Below, piece by piece: positions 8,812-17,434 of a stretch of 64,000 nt of DNA. The translations under genes and the position numbers were made by a program. Within the stretch, counting starts at the first letter, position 1; every line of letters starts with the position of its first letter. This DNA is from Fulvitalea axinellae (GTDB taxonomy: Bacteria > Bacteroidota > Bacteroidia > Cytophagales > Cyclobacteriaceae): contig NZ_AP025317.1 in the NCBI RefSeq assembly GCF_036492835.1, positions 124,001 to 188,000 of the forward strand. The letters are read 5' to 3'. A model generated the notes under the pieces. The model worked only from the letters and a program-made list of their open reading frames with translations, made no database searches and was not told where the DNA came from.

Positions 8812-11118
8812 TCAGAAAGGATATCCTAGCGAAAAATTAAAAATAATGTTCTTGCTTCTCCACGAAGAACTTCCGATATCAATCTTGTCAATTACCCACC
8901 GCTTCCCTTCGGGCAAGTAAGGTTTTCGTAAAGGAATACCCCAGTCTAGCCGGATAACGACAACTTTAAAATCCAACCGAAGCCCAGCCCCAGAACTGAC
9001 AGCGATTTCCTTATAAAACTTATCCGCGGAAAACTTTCCGCCGGGACGGTCAGGGTCATTGTTCGCCAACCAGATGTTACCAGCGTCCACAAATACGGCA
9101 CCCTTAAAAATTCCCGCTATCGGAAAGCGATACTCAATGTTTCCTTCCAGTTTAATATCTCCACCTTGCCCGAAAAAAGTCGTAGCCGTACTGTCCGGCG
9201 GTTGATACGAACCCGGCCCGACAGTACGCGTCCTAAAGCCTCTCAAGTCGTTTGGCCCACCGATAAAGTATTGCATAATAAAAGGCAAGGATTTGGAATT
9301 TCCCCAAGGCACACCCAAACCGAGCAGGAGCCGTGTCGCGATATTTGACCTCTTGCTGGTTCGCAGATAATACCTGAAATCGTTCGTAAAACGCAAGTAT
9401 TGTGAAAAGTCAAGGCCCAGCACTTTATACGGTTCCTTATCCACATCTCTCGAAGGATCTGTAATACGAAACAATCCGTAGAGAATATTTCCGGAAACAT
9501 CGATTGTGAACGCGTCATAAATCCGATTGGTTTCCTGCACGTCCAATGATGAATAAAAAGTGCCCTTATAACTCGAACCTATAATCAGCTGATTTTCGAT
9601 ACTTTGCCCCAACAGAGGAAACTGTTTTTTCAGATCGATCAAAATAGAGTCGCTATTGGGCGAGCGCTGATAACTAATAAAAATCGGATCAAAACGATTA
9701 ATATAATTCGAAGTCTTTTGCCACTGATATCCGAAGGTCGTATTGATATAGTCCAAAGTCAGGATCGACGAGAAATCGTATCGCTGTACTGACACTCCGA
9801 TCTTGGTCAACGGAATAAAGTTTTTGGTCTCCGGCGGTTTTCCGATCCACCGTATAAACCTCGGAATGTTTAGATTAGCGTTGACTCCCAGCCAATAAAT
9901 CCGGTCAAAATCACTGCTTTCGCCAAATTCTTTAAGGAATCCTCCTTTCAACTGAAAAGTAAAGTGTTCCGCTCCGCGAAATAGATTCTGATGATTATAA
10001 GCCAAAGAAAGCTCGGGCCCGGCATAGCCTTCGGAATTGGTGGAACCTCCCAATTCCACTTGAACAGACTTCGGGTTGCCCGGCGTCAGGAAAATATCCG
10101 GCTGTATGATTCGTGTGGAATCGTTCGCGTTTTCCCTAAGATCGACAAACTTGAAAACTCCCAAACCCGACAAATGCCTAATCGTACGCTGATAATTACT
10201 GTACCGATAAAGGCTGTCTGGCTTCATATAAATCGCCGGATAGATAACCTTCAACCTGGTTGTTTTCTTTCTTTTTGAAAAGAATCTGACATCTTTCTTT
10301 ACGCTACTGTGAAGGTGTAATTCCTTGAGGCTATCCGGTGGTTCATGGTGAACAAAATACACCCGAGCCGTGTCGGTATGATAAATCAGCGTATCATGTG
10401 CCTGAATATCTTTTTTCAGAGTCAATGTAAGGTCCACTTGCCTGTGCCCTACAGTGGAATCCGCCAGAAAAAGAATATCATTGTCGTTAAAAAAGAAATA
10501 CCCCCTATTCCTTACATATTCCGTAATACGTGTTCGTTCTTTACGCATTCGCGCCAGATTGTACCTTTGGCCTGGCTTCAGCAATGTCTTACCAGACGCT
10601 TCCCTAACCAAACTATCTATTACGGTCTCCGTACTTACGTCCAGCGTAATATTTTTCACCCTGTAAGGAACAGTCGGATAAACACGGTACTTTACATCAA
10701 CACCGTTACGGTGCCTTACCGTATCAAATTCGGCCCGTGTACCGAAATAGCCGTGATTGCCCATCCTGTTCTCCAATAGTCTCGATACTTGGCTAACTTT
10801 ATTGTAATCGAAATAAAGCGGTGGCTTAGCGAATTGCTTATATATAAAGCCCAAAATCGGTTTGTGCCGTTTCCTCTGCTCATACATCCAAACGCCCACT
10901 CTGCTACCCAGTATCACACCACGCTGTTTGGAGATGAGAAGACCGTCAAGTTCGGTCTTTATACTGATCGGCACTTTGGTCGAATCTTTACCAAAAACCT
11001 TTACCTCCGACTTGTTGTAGTACAATTGCCCAGGCATCAGGTATTTGCGGGTGTTACAGGCCCCCAAAAGCCCTAAACACACGATAAAAATCAAATACGA
11101 ACCCGGAATCCTTGCCAT
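8812..11118 (-). CDS. tamL: TamL, outer-membrane Omp85-family lipoprotein
   Basis: A 768-residue protein with a lipobox (FIVCLGLLGAC), then POTRA-like repeats in roughly the first 370 residues and a 16-strand Omp85-type barrel at the C-terminus. Recognisable barrel features are the loop segment GGPNDLRGFRTRTVGPGSY, close to the conserved (V/I)RG(F/Y) motif of lid loop L6, the late strands GNIEYRFPI and VFVDAGNIW, and a terminal Phe (NFSLGYPF). In Bacteroidota the TamA counterpart is a lipoprotein, TamL, which works with TamB in outer-membrane assembly or lipid transport. Here tamB lies directly upstream on the same strand (103-bp gap), which strongly supports the assignment. It is the last gene of the group. 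Confidence 0.9.
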   Translation of the reverse strand: MARIPGSYLIFIVCLGLLGACNTRKYLMPGQLYYNKSEVKVFGKDSTKVPISIKTELDGLLISKQRGVILGSRVGVWMYEQRKRHKPILGFIYKQFAKPPLYFDYNKVSQVSRLLENRMGNHGYFGTRAEFDTVRHRNGVDVKYRVYPTVPYRVKNITLDVSTETVIDSLVREASGKTLLKPGQRYNLARMRKERTRITEYVRNRGYFFFNDNDILFLADSTVGHRQVDLTLTLKKDIQAHDTLIYHTDTARVYFVHHEPPDSLKELHLHSSVKKDVRFFSKRKKTTRLKVIYPAIYMKPDSLYRYSNYQRTIRHLSGLGVFKFVDLRENANDSTRIIQPDIFLTPGNPKSVQVELGGSTNSEGYAGPELSLAYNHQNLFRGAEHFTFQLKGGFLKEFGESSDFDRIYWLGVNANLNIPRFIRWIGKPPETKNFIPLTKIGVSVQRYDFSSILTLDYINTTFGYQWQKTSNYINRFDPIFISYQRSPNSDSILIDLKKQFPLLGQSIENQLIIGSSYKGTFYSSLDVQETNRIYDAFTIDVSGNILYGLFRITDPSRDVDKEPYKVLGLDFSQYLRFTNDFRYYLRTSKRSNIATRLLLGLGVPWGNSKSLPFIMQYFIGGPNDLRGFRTRTVGPGSYQPPDSTATTFFGQGGDIKLEGNIEYRFPIAGIFKGAVFVDAGNIWLANNDPDRPGGKFSADKFYKEIAVSSGAGLRLDFKVVVIRLDWGIPLRKPYLPEGKRWVIDKIDIGSSSWRSKNIIFNFSLGYPF

Positions 11119-11221
11119 TTTCTATTGAGGAAAAGTACCCTCGACCATTTGGCCGAAACATCCCTTTACCAAAACAATAAACGTTCCCGGCACGTGAATT
11201 CACCTCTGAAAATGTGTTAAC

Positions 11222-14200
11222 TCATTCCTCTTTTTCCTCCTTTGTTCCAGCCTCTTTCTTTCCTTTCTTATTCCTCTTCTTTTTGCCTAGGCCAAATGTC
11301 TTCTTATAAATCACCGAAAAACCTGTTTCTACTACATCCGGACTAAAAATTTCGCCGTTATCATTCATCCTAAAGGCTTTAACCACAAAGCGTCCATCCG
11401 GCGTAATCTTATAATAAACAATCACGTCGCCACCGACATTCCTTACCTCATCCGTTTCCTCAGAAGGCCCTTCCAAGTTGAATGTTCCGCCAAGCTGAAC
11501 GGTTAGCCTGTCGTTAAAAAGGTGTTGTTTTACCGAAACTCCCAAGTCTGTACGCGTCTGTCTATCACCGTTTCCGTCATATTCATCATAAGACTCCACG
11601 TTAAAATTAACTTCCGTGCCTTTAATGTATTCTTTCGACAAATTATTGAGTTGGGAATTGAGAATATTGGCCAGGCTCCCTCGGAGCGTATTCCCCTGAA
11701 TGTCTAACGGACTTTCCCCCACAAACGACTGTGTCAATATCAATGCAAAGGCCTGCTTGTTCAACTGCGCTTCGTCTGAATTAAGCTGGTTTACGGCCGT
11801 ATTGATATCAGGCGACCCCGTATTGCCGTCTACATCCGGATATTCCACCTCAAAGGTGATTTTCGGGTTTTCCGGGTCGCCTTCCATTTTTATATTAAGA
11901 TAAAAAACCTGAGCCCGGGAATATTGCTCAATAGCCTGTTGTTCCAATGCGCTCTCCAAAGCCAACAACGTTACGGGCGAAGTTCTCACTTCATACACCG
12001 CCGTTACGTCGAGCTGGGGCTTTGTGGGGTTTCCGGACCATGAAACCCTACTGCCTGGCTTAACCTTAAAATCCCTCGCCACAAGATTGTAAAGCGAAAT
12101 CTTAAGGCTTCCGTCCGTCGCCTCATAGTTTCCTGTCAAAGCCATACTTCCCCGTTTGGGGTAATTAAAGCTGAAATCGCCTCCGCCTGTAATGGAAAAA
12201 TCGTTTCCAGAAAAAGGATCGAAAATATAAGCCAACTTTACCTTTTGCTGTATCGTGATATTGGCTTTTACCCCAAAACCGAAAGTCGCCTGCTGAAACG
12301 CTTCCACCGCCGACATCTTAGCGAACCGCCTAAGCGTGTCCTCCGCATTGATATTTACGAATTCGACCACTCCCTCCCCTGTATCCAACCGCTTGATTCC
12401 CCCTTCCAAGTTTTGTAATGTGAAATCTGTTCCATTCAAGACCGTTAACGTACTGTTTATGTCCAAATTTGACAAAGGACCCCGAAGTTGAGTTCTGTTG
12501 TTCAGCAACAGCTTGCCGTAATATGGCGATTCCGTATTCTTGGGTAAGTCTAAAGCTGTAAAATCCTTAAGGGAAATATCCACGTTAAAATCATATTTTG
12601 AGAAATGAGTGGTAAGCACGCTTCCGGTCACGCTGGCCTTATTCCCCGACTTATCTGTCAAAACAAAATCCTTGAAATGGATTCCCTCCTTATCCAAAGA
12701 CAATTCCGCATGATCAGCGGTCAACTGACTTCCGATAGATACAGGAGTCACCGTAAGCGAATCCAAAGTGACGGTTCCTTCTATATCATTTTTTCCATAA
12801 ACCTGCCGATAATCCAAGTCTGCCCTTAACGTTCCGGACGCTTCGCTCAGATGTTTTTTCAGTAGCGATCCAAAGGGTTGAAGGTCAAGATGGTCCAGCT
12901 TCAGTTTTGTTTCGATATAATTTTTACCGGTTTCTCCTTTCACAGCCATGCCAATGGATTTTCCGGTCAAATCACAGCCAAAACTGATTCCTTCCGAGCT
13001 TGGATCCTTATCGATTTCAGCTTTCAGATCCCCGATATGGACGCCCAAAATCCCCAAATCACTAACTCTTCCCCTTAAAAAGAGGTTATTTGTGCCGAAT
13101 TGGAAATTAGCGTTCCAGATACCCCCTATCAGTGATTTTTTGGCCCGAAACTGCGTCAAACTGTCCATATTCAGCTCTTTTACAACCAAATAATTGACAG
13201 TATCCTGACTCTCTATTCTTGTATTGAGGAAAAAAGAAGCTGAATCTCGACTCAAACCGAAGTCTTTAAACAATACGCCTCCTTTTACAAAATCCAATCG
13301 GTTTCCAGCCTTCGGGCTCCAAGCGTTACTTCCAATAAGTTGCGTCCCATCCAAATTGAAATAAGTATCTTCTTTTCCCGACCTAAATGTCCCGCCCAAT
13401 GACAACGGCGTGTTCCCTTTCCCATCCGATGAAAAAAAACGGGTAGTCAAACTATCTCCCCTGACAACTCCAGTCAGCCCCACAGTACCAATCTCGACAC
13501 TATCTGACAAGAAAAGACTCCCGACTCGGGCAAGGTAACCAAGGCTATCCTCTACTCCAGTAATATCCACGCTGATGGAATCCATCTTCACGCTTCCTTT
13601 CTTTAACGCAACCAAATCCGCCCGAAGCGTCATGCTTCTTTTCATTGCGTCAAAATCCATCTTCAAGCTGGCGTTTGACATTGAATCGGCCCAAGAAAAC
13701 AAACCTCCATCGGCCAATTCACTTACGTTAATATCAAAGTCAGCTGTTACTCTCAACGAATCGTTCTGAGGCATTCGCTGTATGTCCCCTAGTTTGTAAT
13801 AGGAAGAAACATAAGATTTTATGCCTGAAACCAGACTATCCAAACTTGCGTTGGCTCTAAATTTCCCATCCATCAATCCGCCTTCGACATCCATCTCCAC
13901 TTTTGTCGAATCCAGATCCAGAGTCAGTCCCATTTTATCGTACTGAAGAAACTGTGTGCGAGATTCCCAATTAAAATCATTAATGGAAAGTTGCGCTTTA
14001 GTCGCCGAGGTACTTGCGCCTTGCATTTCCGCAGAGATTTTAAAATCCAGAAAGGTGGTGTCATTCACCAAGCCCAAAGACTTAAGTTCCAGATTTTTGA
14101 AATTGCCTTTAAGGTCAAGCTTTGGCTTTTCAAAAATTGAAGAAAGGTGCGTATCGATATTAAAATTCAGTAGAGGATTGGCGGAAACGAGTGTGGCCTT

Positions 14201-16225
14201 CAAGGAATCATCGGCAAATTGGGCGTCAAGCGAAATCTTCCTGTATCGTTCTTCCCTGAACATAAGCTTGTTAATATCAAACCGAAGCTCAGAGTCCATA
14301 GTACGGGGCGAAATCCCCAAGGTTTTCGCTTTTATCGTCGCTTGCATATCCCCTAGCTCCTGACTGCCAAGCCACTTTCCCAGAGCCACTCTTTCAAGCT
14401 CCGTTTCGACAGTGTAAAGACTGTCTTTAGCGTCGGCCTTCACTTGTATCCGATCCCCCCAAGCTGTCTGCAAATTAACCTGAGCGACTGTTCCCGCCGT
14501 ATCGATTCCAATTTTTCCTGTAAGCCCCAAACTAGGCGGTAGATTCAGGGAAGTACTGTCGCGCCCGCCCAAAAGCGTATAAAGAACCTCGTCTTTCACC
14601 GATAGGGAGTCCAGTGACAATTCCGCCATAATCCGTTGACCAGACCGATATCCGGAAACCTGCCCCGAAAACCGGCTTTGGACCAATGTATCCAGTCCGA
14701 CCCGAAATCCAGTCAGAGCGATATGTTCCGCATCACCGGAAACGTTTCCTTCCACGTCTAGTTGGGAGCCAAATCCGTTGAGAGAATTTACTCCGAAGTA
14801 GGAAAGATCTTTACTGCCAATATAGGTTCCCCTACCGAAATTCAGCTTTAGGACAACAGGAGGAATCGGGTCATATACAAACAGGGAGTCCAGGGAATTA
14901 TATCTGAAAATAGCTTCTTGATCGATATATGTATTGGGGGTTTTCAGATAAAAGGAACCCAACGTGGTTTTCTCTTTTCCGGCTTTCAAAACGAAACTCA
15001 GCTTATCCAAACTCAGCCCCGAACGCTCCTTTGCGCTCAGATTTTTTACTGACATCACAAAATCGTTAGACTTGAACCGGACCAGCCCGGTCTCAAAGTC
15101 CAAACCCCTTAAGCCCATCGCCAATGGATCAAAAATTCCGGGTTGAGCTTTACGTCCCTCTTCACGCATTTCATAAGCGCCGTCTGTCAACCCGAATCGT
15201 TTCAGCTCAAAAGTCCATGGAAAACCGGTCCAGATAGAGGGTGTCGGTTCTCCTTTTTCTTGGCGTATTTCCTTTTCCAAACTTTCCCGCCTTCCCGACG
15301 GCTTCGTTTTTTCAAGCCTCAGTGTCACATCCGGGCCCATCAACCACATGGATTCGGCCGTAATTGTCTGTTCGGGGAGGTTGACTTTTGTCAGACGCCC
15401 CCTAATACTATCGACCGCACAATCCAGCATCGGAAAAGAATCCAGCACCATCTTGTACTCCAATTTTCCCAAGTGGAAATTATCCACGAATATCCGAGGC
15501 GGTACGGCGGGCTCCTCGCCTTCGGCTTTTCTCTCTTCCTCCCGCTCTTCTCTTTTTTCTATTTCCTCTTCGGTGGGCGATAGTCCAAGAAAAACCCGGC
15601 CACCTTCCAAGCTGAGCTTCTTTACGCGATATTCAGACTCTCCTAGCCGGATTTTTCCTTTTTCCAAATTCAAATGACTCACCTCGTATTGTAAGTCCAA
15701 ACCGGAAACATCATCAACAAAAGAACCCCGAACCGAATCCAGCACAACCTTTCCGGCATCAAGACCAAAGTTCGACGGTTTTTGGGGCTTGGGAATTGTA
15801 TCAGCCTTTGTCGGGGCACCGAAAAGATATTGAAAATTAAACTCCCCGTTTCTTCTGATCAGATAAGCTCGGCCACGCTGAAGATTCAAACTCGTAATCC
15901 CGACATTCCCAGAGGCAATCGTCTCAATCAGATTAACCTTCACCTTTAGGCTTTTCAAGGCCACTACCGTATCCCCCTGTTGGTCTGGAACAAACAATCC
16001 TTTGAGGCTGACGCCCGGCGGCCATTGCAAATTATAATCCTCCAATGTTACCGCTTGCCCGTATCTGGCTTCGGTAACTTGGGAGATTTTTTTAATTATT
16101 GCCTGTCTGATCGGTTTAAAATCCAGAAACAAAATGGCGCCGATAGGAATGGACACAACTATGAAGATGACCCATAGAATCACCTTCATTATCTTCCCTG
16201 CCACGCTCCTTTTTCTGCTTGCCAT
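11222..16225 (-). CDS. tamB: TamB/AsmA-like translocation and assembly protein
   Basis: A very long protein (1667 residues) starting at the ATG at 16225; a TTG nine bases upstream is less likely. An N-terminal membrane anchor (residues about 12-34, VILWVIFIVVSIPIGAILFL) leads into a long series of beta-strand repeats (the AsmA/TamB beta-groove) and ends with the TamB domain (DUF490): GNYEATDGSLKISLYNLVARDF, LLALESALEQQA, QLNKQAFALILTQSF, IVYKITPDGRF-type strands. TamB proteins span the periplasm and are proposed to carry lipids or assist barrel insertion together with TamA/TamL, encoded next door. It is longer than E. coli TamB (about 1260 residues). Two oddities are a highly charged insert (residues about 220-245, rich in E, K and R) and a lysine/glutamate-rich C-terminal tail. 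Confidence 0.92.
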   Translation of the reverse strand: MASRKRSVAGKIMKVILWVIFIVVSIPIGAILFLDFKPIRQAIIKKISQVTEARYGQAVTLEDYNLQWPPGVSLKGLFVPDQQGDTVVALKSLKVKVNLIETIASGNVGITSLNLQRGRAYLIRRNGEFNFQYLFGAPTKADTIPKPQKPSNFGLDAGKVVLDSVRGSFVDDVSGLDLQYEVSHLNLEKGKIRLGESEYRVKKLSLEGGRVFLGLSPTEEEIEKREEREEERKAEGEEPAVPPRIFVDNFHLGKLEYKMVLDSFPMLDCAVDSIRGRLTKVNLPEQTITAESMWLMGPDVTLRLEKTKPSGRRESLEKEIRQEKGEPTPSIWTGFPWTFELKRFGLTDGAYEMREEGRKAQPGIFDPLAMGLRGLDFETGLVRFKSNDFVMSVKNLSAKERSGLSLDKLSFVLKAGKEKTTLGSFYLKTPNTYIDQEAIFRYNSLDSLFVYDPIPPVVLKLNFGRGTYIGSKDLSYFGVNSLNGFGSQLDVEGNVSGDAEHIALTGFRVGLDTLVQSRFSGQVSGYRSGQRIMAELSLDSLSVKDEVLYTLLGGRDSTSLNLPPSLGLTGKIGIDTAGTVAQVNLQTAWGDRIQVKADAKDSLYTVETELERVALGKWLGSQELGDMQATIKAKTLGISPRTMDSELRFDINKLMFREERYRKISLDAQFADDSLKATLVSANPLLNFNIDTHLSSIFEKPKLDLKGNFKNLELKSLGLVNDTTFLDFKISAEMQGASTSATKAQLSINDFNWESRTQFLQYDKMGLTLDLDSTKVEMDVEGGLMDGKFRANASLDSLVSGIKSYVSSYYKLGDIQRMPQNDSLRVTADFDINVSELADGGLFSWADSMSNASLKMDFDAMKRSMTLRADLVALKKGSVKMDSISVDITGVEDSLGYLARVGSLFLSDSVEIGTVGLTGVVRGDSLTTRFFSSDGKGNTPLSLGGTFRSGKEDTYFNLDGTQLIGSNAWSPKAGNRLDFVKGGVLFKDFGLSRDSASFFLNTRIESQDTVNYLVVKELNMDSLTQFRAKKSLIGGIWNANFQFGTNNLFLRGRVSDLGILGVHIGDLKAEIDKDPSSEGISFGCDLTGKSIGMAVKGETGKNYIETKLKLDHLDLQPFGSLLKKHLSEASGTLRADLDYRQVYGKNDIEGTVTLDSLTVTPVSIGSQLTADHAELSLDKEGIHFKDFVLTDKSGNKASVTGSVLTTHFSKYDFNVDISLKDFTALDLPKNTESPYYGKLLLNNRTQLRGPLSNLDINSTLTVLNGTDFTLQNLEGGIKRLDTGEGVVEFVNINAEDTLRRFAKMSAVEAFQQATFGFGVKANITIQQKVKLAYIFDPFSGNDFSITGGGDFSFNYPKRGSMALTGNYEATDGSLKISLYNLVARDFKVKPGSRVSWSGNPTKPQLDVTAVYEVRTSPVTLLALESALEQQAIEQYSRAQVFYLNIKMEGDPENPKITFEVEYPDVDGNTGSPDINTAVNQLNSDEAQLNKQAFALILTQSFVGESPLDIQGNTLRGSLANILNSQLNNLSKEYIKGTEVNFNVESYDEYDGNGDRQTRTDLGVSVKQHLFNDRLTVQLGGTFNLEGPSEETDEVRNVGGDVIVYYKITPDGRFVVKAFRMNDNGEIFSPDVVETGFSVIYKKTFGLGKKKRNKKGKKEAGTKEEKEE

Positions 16226-16284
16226 AGAGGACAATCTTAGCCCACATTCTCAAAATTTGGCTCTCTCAGCCAGCCTAATACCTT

Positions 16285-16896
16285 TTACTCATAAATACGT
16301 TTCATGTGGATAGTCATATCATGCGGCGCCGGTTGATCCCCACCGAAATATGGAAAAAGTTTGTATCTAAACTGTACCACTCCAGCGGGCGCTTTATAGA
16401 ATTTGTGGTTCCCCTTAAACTTAAGATGGTACCCGTTTTTGGTCAGGTGTATCCTATATTCGTTCACCTCGTTGACATCGGCCTCGCCCATCAGGTACGA
16501 AATCCTGTTGCCATTGATGTACATATAGGCAAAAATCTCAACCTGTTCTTTCTGCAGATTCCATCGCCACCCAAACCTGGCGGATTCTTGTTGGTGATGC
16601 CTGAAACTTCCGGAAAAACCGAACAGCTTATTGATGTCGTCTTGGTTAACGTTTCCCAAATCATAAACCACAGTGCTGTCAAAGCGTACTTTGTAAGCCA
16701 ACGTGTTGGCACTAACCTGTTCCACACCCAATCCGCTGAAATGGTCACCAGCCTTGATTTTATGCTTTTCCCAGACATCGTAATCGAAAAAATCGCACGA
16801 CGTCAAGCACAAGCAAAGACTCAGAACGAGAAAAACACTCCCGCGTTCCAAGCGAATTTTGACTCTCTTACGTAAAAGTCCGATACGATTCCCCAT
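16285..16896 (-). CDS. Lipoprotein of unknown function
   Basis: A 203-residue protein. The ATG at 16896 was chosen because a purine-rich GGGGAGG precedes it; a TTG two codons earlier also opens the frame. Residues 1-34 form a long basic signal ending in a lipobox (LCLCLTSC). The rest is rich in aromatic residues and predicted strands, ending KRIYE. No domain was recognised. Its first 76 bp overlap the 3' end of the upstream gene in another frame. It lies 59 bp upstream of tamB on the same strand, so a role in outer-membrane assembly is a guess from position only. Confidence 0.7.
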   Translation of the reverse strand: MGNRIGLLRKRVKIRLERGSVFLVLSLCLCLTSCDFFDYDVWEKHKIKAGDHFSGLGVEQVSANTLAYKVRFDSTVVYDLGNVNQDDINKLFGFSGSFRHHQQESARFGWRWNLQKEQVEIFAYMYINGNRISYLMGEADVNEVNEYRIHLTKNGYHLKFKGNHKFYKAPAGVVQFRYKLFPYFGGDQPAPHDMTIHMKRIYE

Positions 16897-17273
16897 CTCC
16901 AATCCTCCCCGTTTAAACTTAGCCGATTACGCCAGCTAGGCCTTACCAACACAAAACTGTTCTGTACGCCCAAATCGACATGTACCGCACTGCGCCACGG
17001 TCCGAGAATAATGGGAGCGAAACCTCCTCCAACCCCGCCGTACCATCTTCCGTCAGTCGGATGCCATAAGGCAGTTCCGGACAGTTCCCAACGGCGGGCC
17101 AAAGCAAAACTTCCTCTCAAGCCCGTAATACCACCGAAAACGTCCCTGCCTCCTACGGCCGCCACTGTCCAAGTTTGGCCGTCGCCTGACTTTCCTTCTT
17201 TTCCGGAATCGGAAAATGATTCCAAAACGAAAGCGAAACAGAAAACGAAACACAAAACGGTGGCTCTCAGCAT
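16821..17273 (-). CDS. Small outer-membrane beta-barrel-like protein
   Basis: A 150-residue protein. The ATG at 17273 has AAGGA five bases upstream and is preferred over the ATG six bases before it. A signal peptide (MLRATVLCFVFCFAFVLESFS) is followed by alternating strands such as WTVAAVGGRDVFGGITGLRGSFALARRWELSG and GGVGGGFAPIILGPWRSAVHVDLG, ending FAWNAGVFFSF. A terminal Phe after alternating hydrophobic residues is typical of outer-membrane barrels; at this size it would be a small barrel or a porin-like fragment. No family was recognised. Its 3' end overlaps the next gene by 76 bp, and it is probably first in the transcription unit leading to tamB and tamL. Confidence 0.6.
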   Translation of the reverse strand: MLRATVLCFVFCFAFVLESFSDSGKEGKSGDGQTWTVAAVGGRDVFGGITGLRGSFALARRWELSGTALWHPTDGRWYGGVGGGFAPIILGPWRSAVHVDLGVQNSFVLVRPSWRNRLSLNGEDWRWGIVSDFYVRESKFAWNAGVFFSF

Positions 17274-17379
17274 AATCATCCTTGAAAACGTACAAGAGCA
17301 TAACAGCAAAAGGATATGGTAAGGTTTTCAGCCTAAGCGAAATTCACGGGAGAAACCGACTATTATTTCATTGCACAAA

Positions 17380-17395
17380 CCTATTGAACAATAGG
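17380..17395. promoter_or_regulatory. 16-bp palindrome in the divergent intergenic region
   Basis: CCTATTG AA CAATAGG is a 7-bp perfect dyad around a 2-base centre. It lies between two divergent genes, and its right arm runs into an AGGAGG sequence (17393-17398). It could be an operator or an RNA hairpin that masks this ribosome-binding site. Confidence 0.45.
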
Positions 17396-17409
17396 AGGTT
17401 GAATTCTGT

Positions 17410-17433
17410 ATGCGCTGTAGTCCCGGCAACTGA
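17410..17433 (+). CDS. Possible seven-codon leader peptide
   Basis: AGGAGGT at 17393-17399 is a near-perfect ribosome-binding site, but the ATG ten bases after it (17410) opens only MRCSPGN before a TGA at 17431. The next gene's ATG (17435) starts one base after this stop (TGACATG), an arrangement typical of translational coupling. The big gene has no ribosome-binding site of its own. That it is translated is an inference from spacing alone. Confidence 0.35.
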   Translation: MRCSPGN

Positions 17434-17434
17434 C

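Noticed and set aside
17282-17434. N-terminal extension of the kinase-like protein from a TTG at 17282
   Set aside because: It would begin within the divergent promoter region, only nine bases from the other gene's start, and reads as low-quality sequence with clustered Arg, Cys and Asn; the ATG at 17435 fits better.
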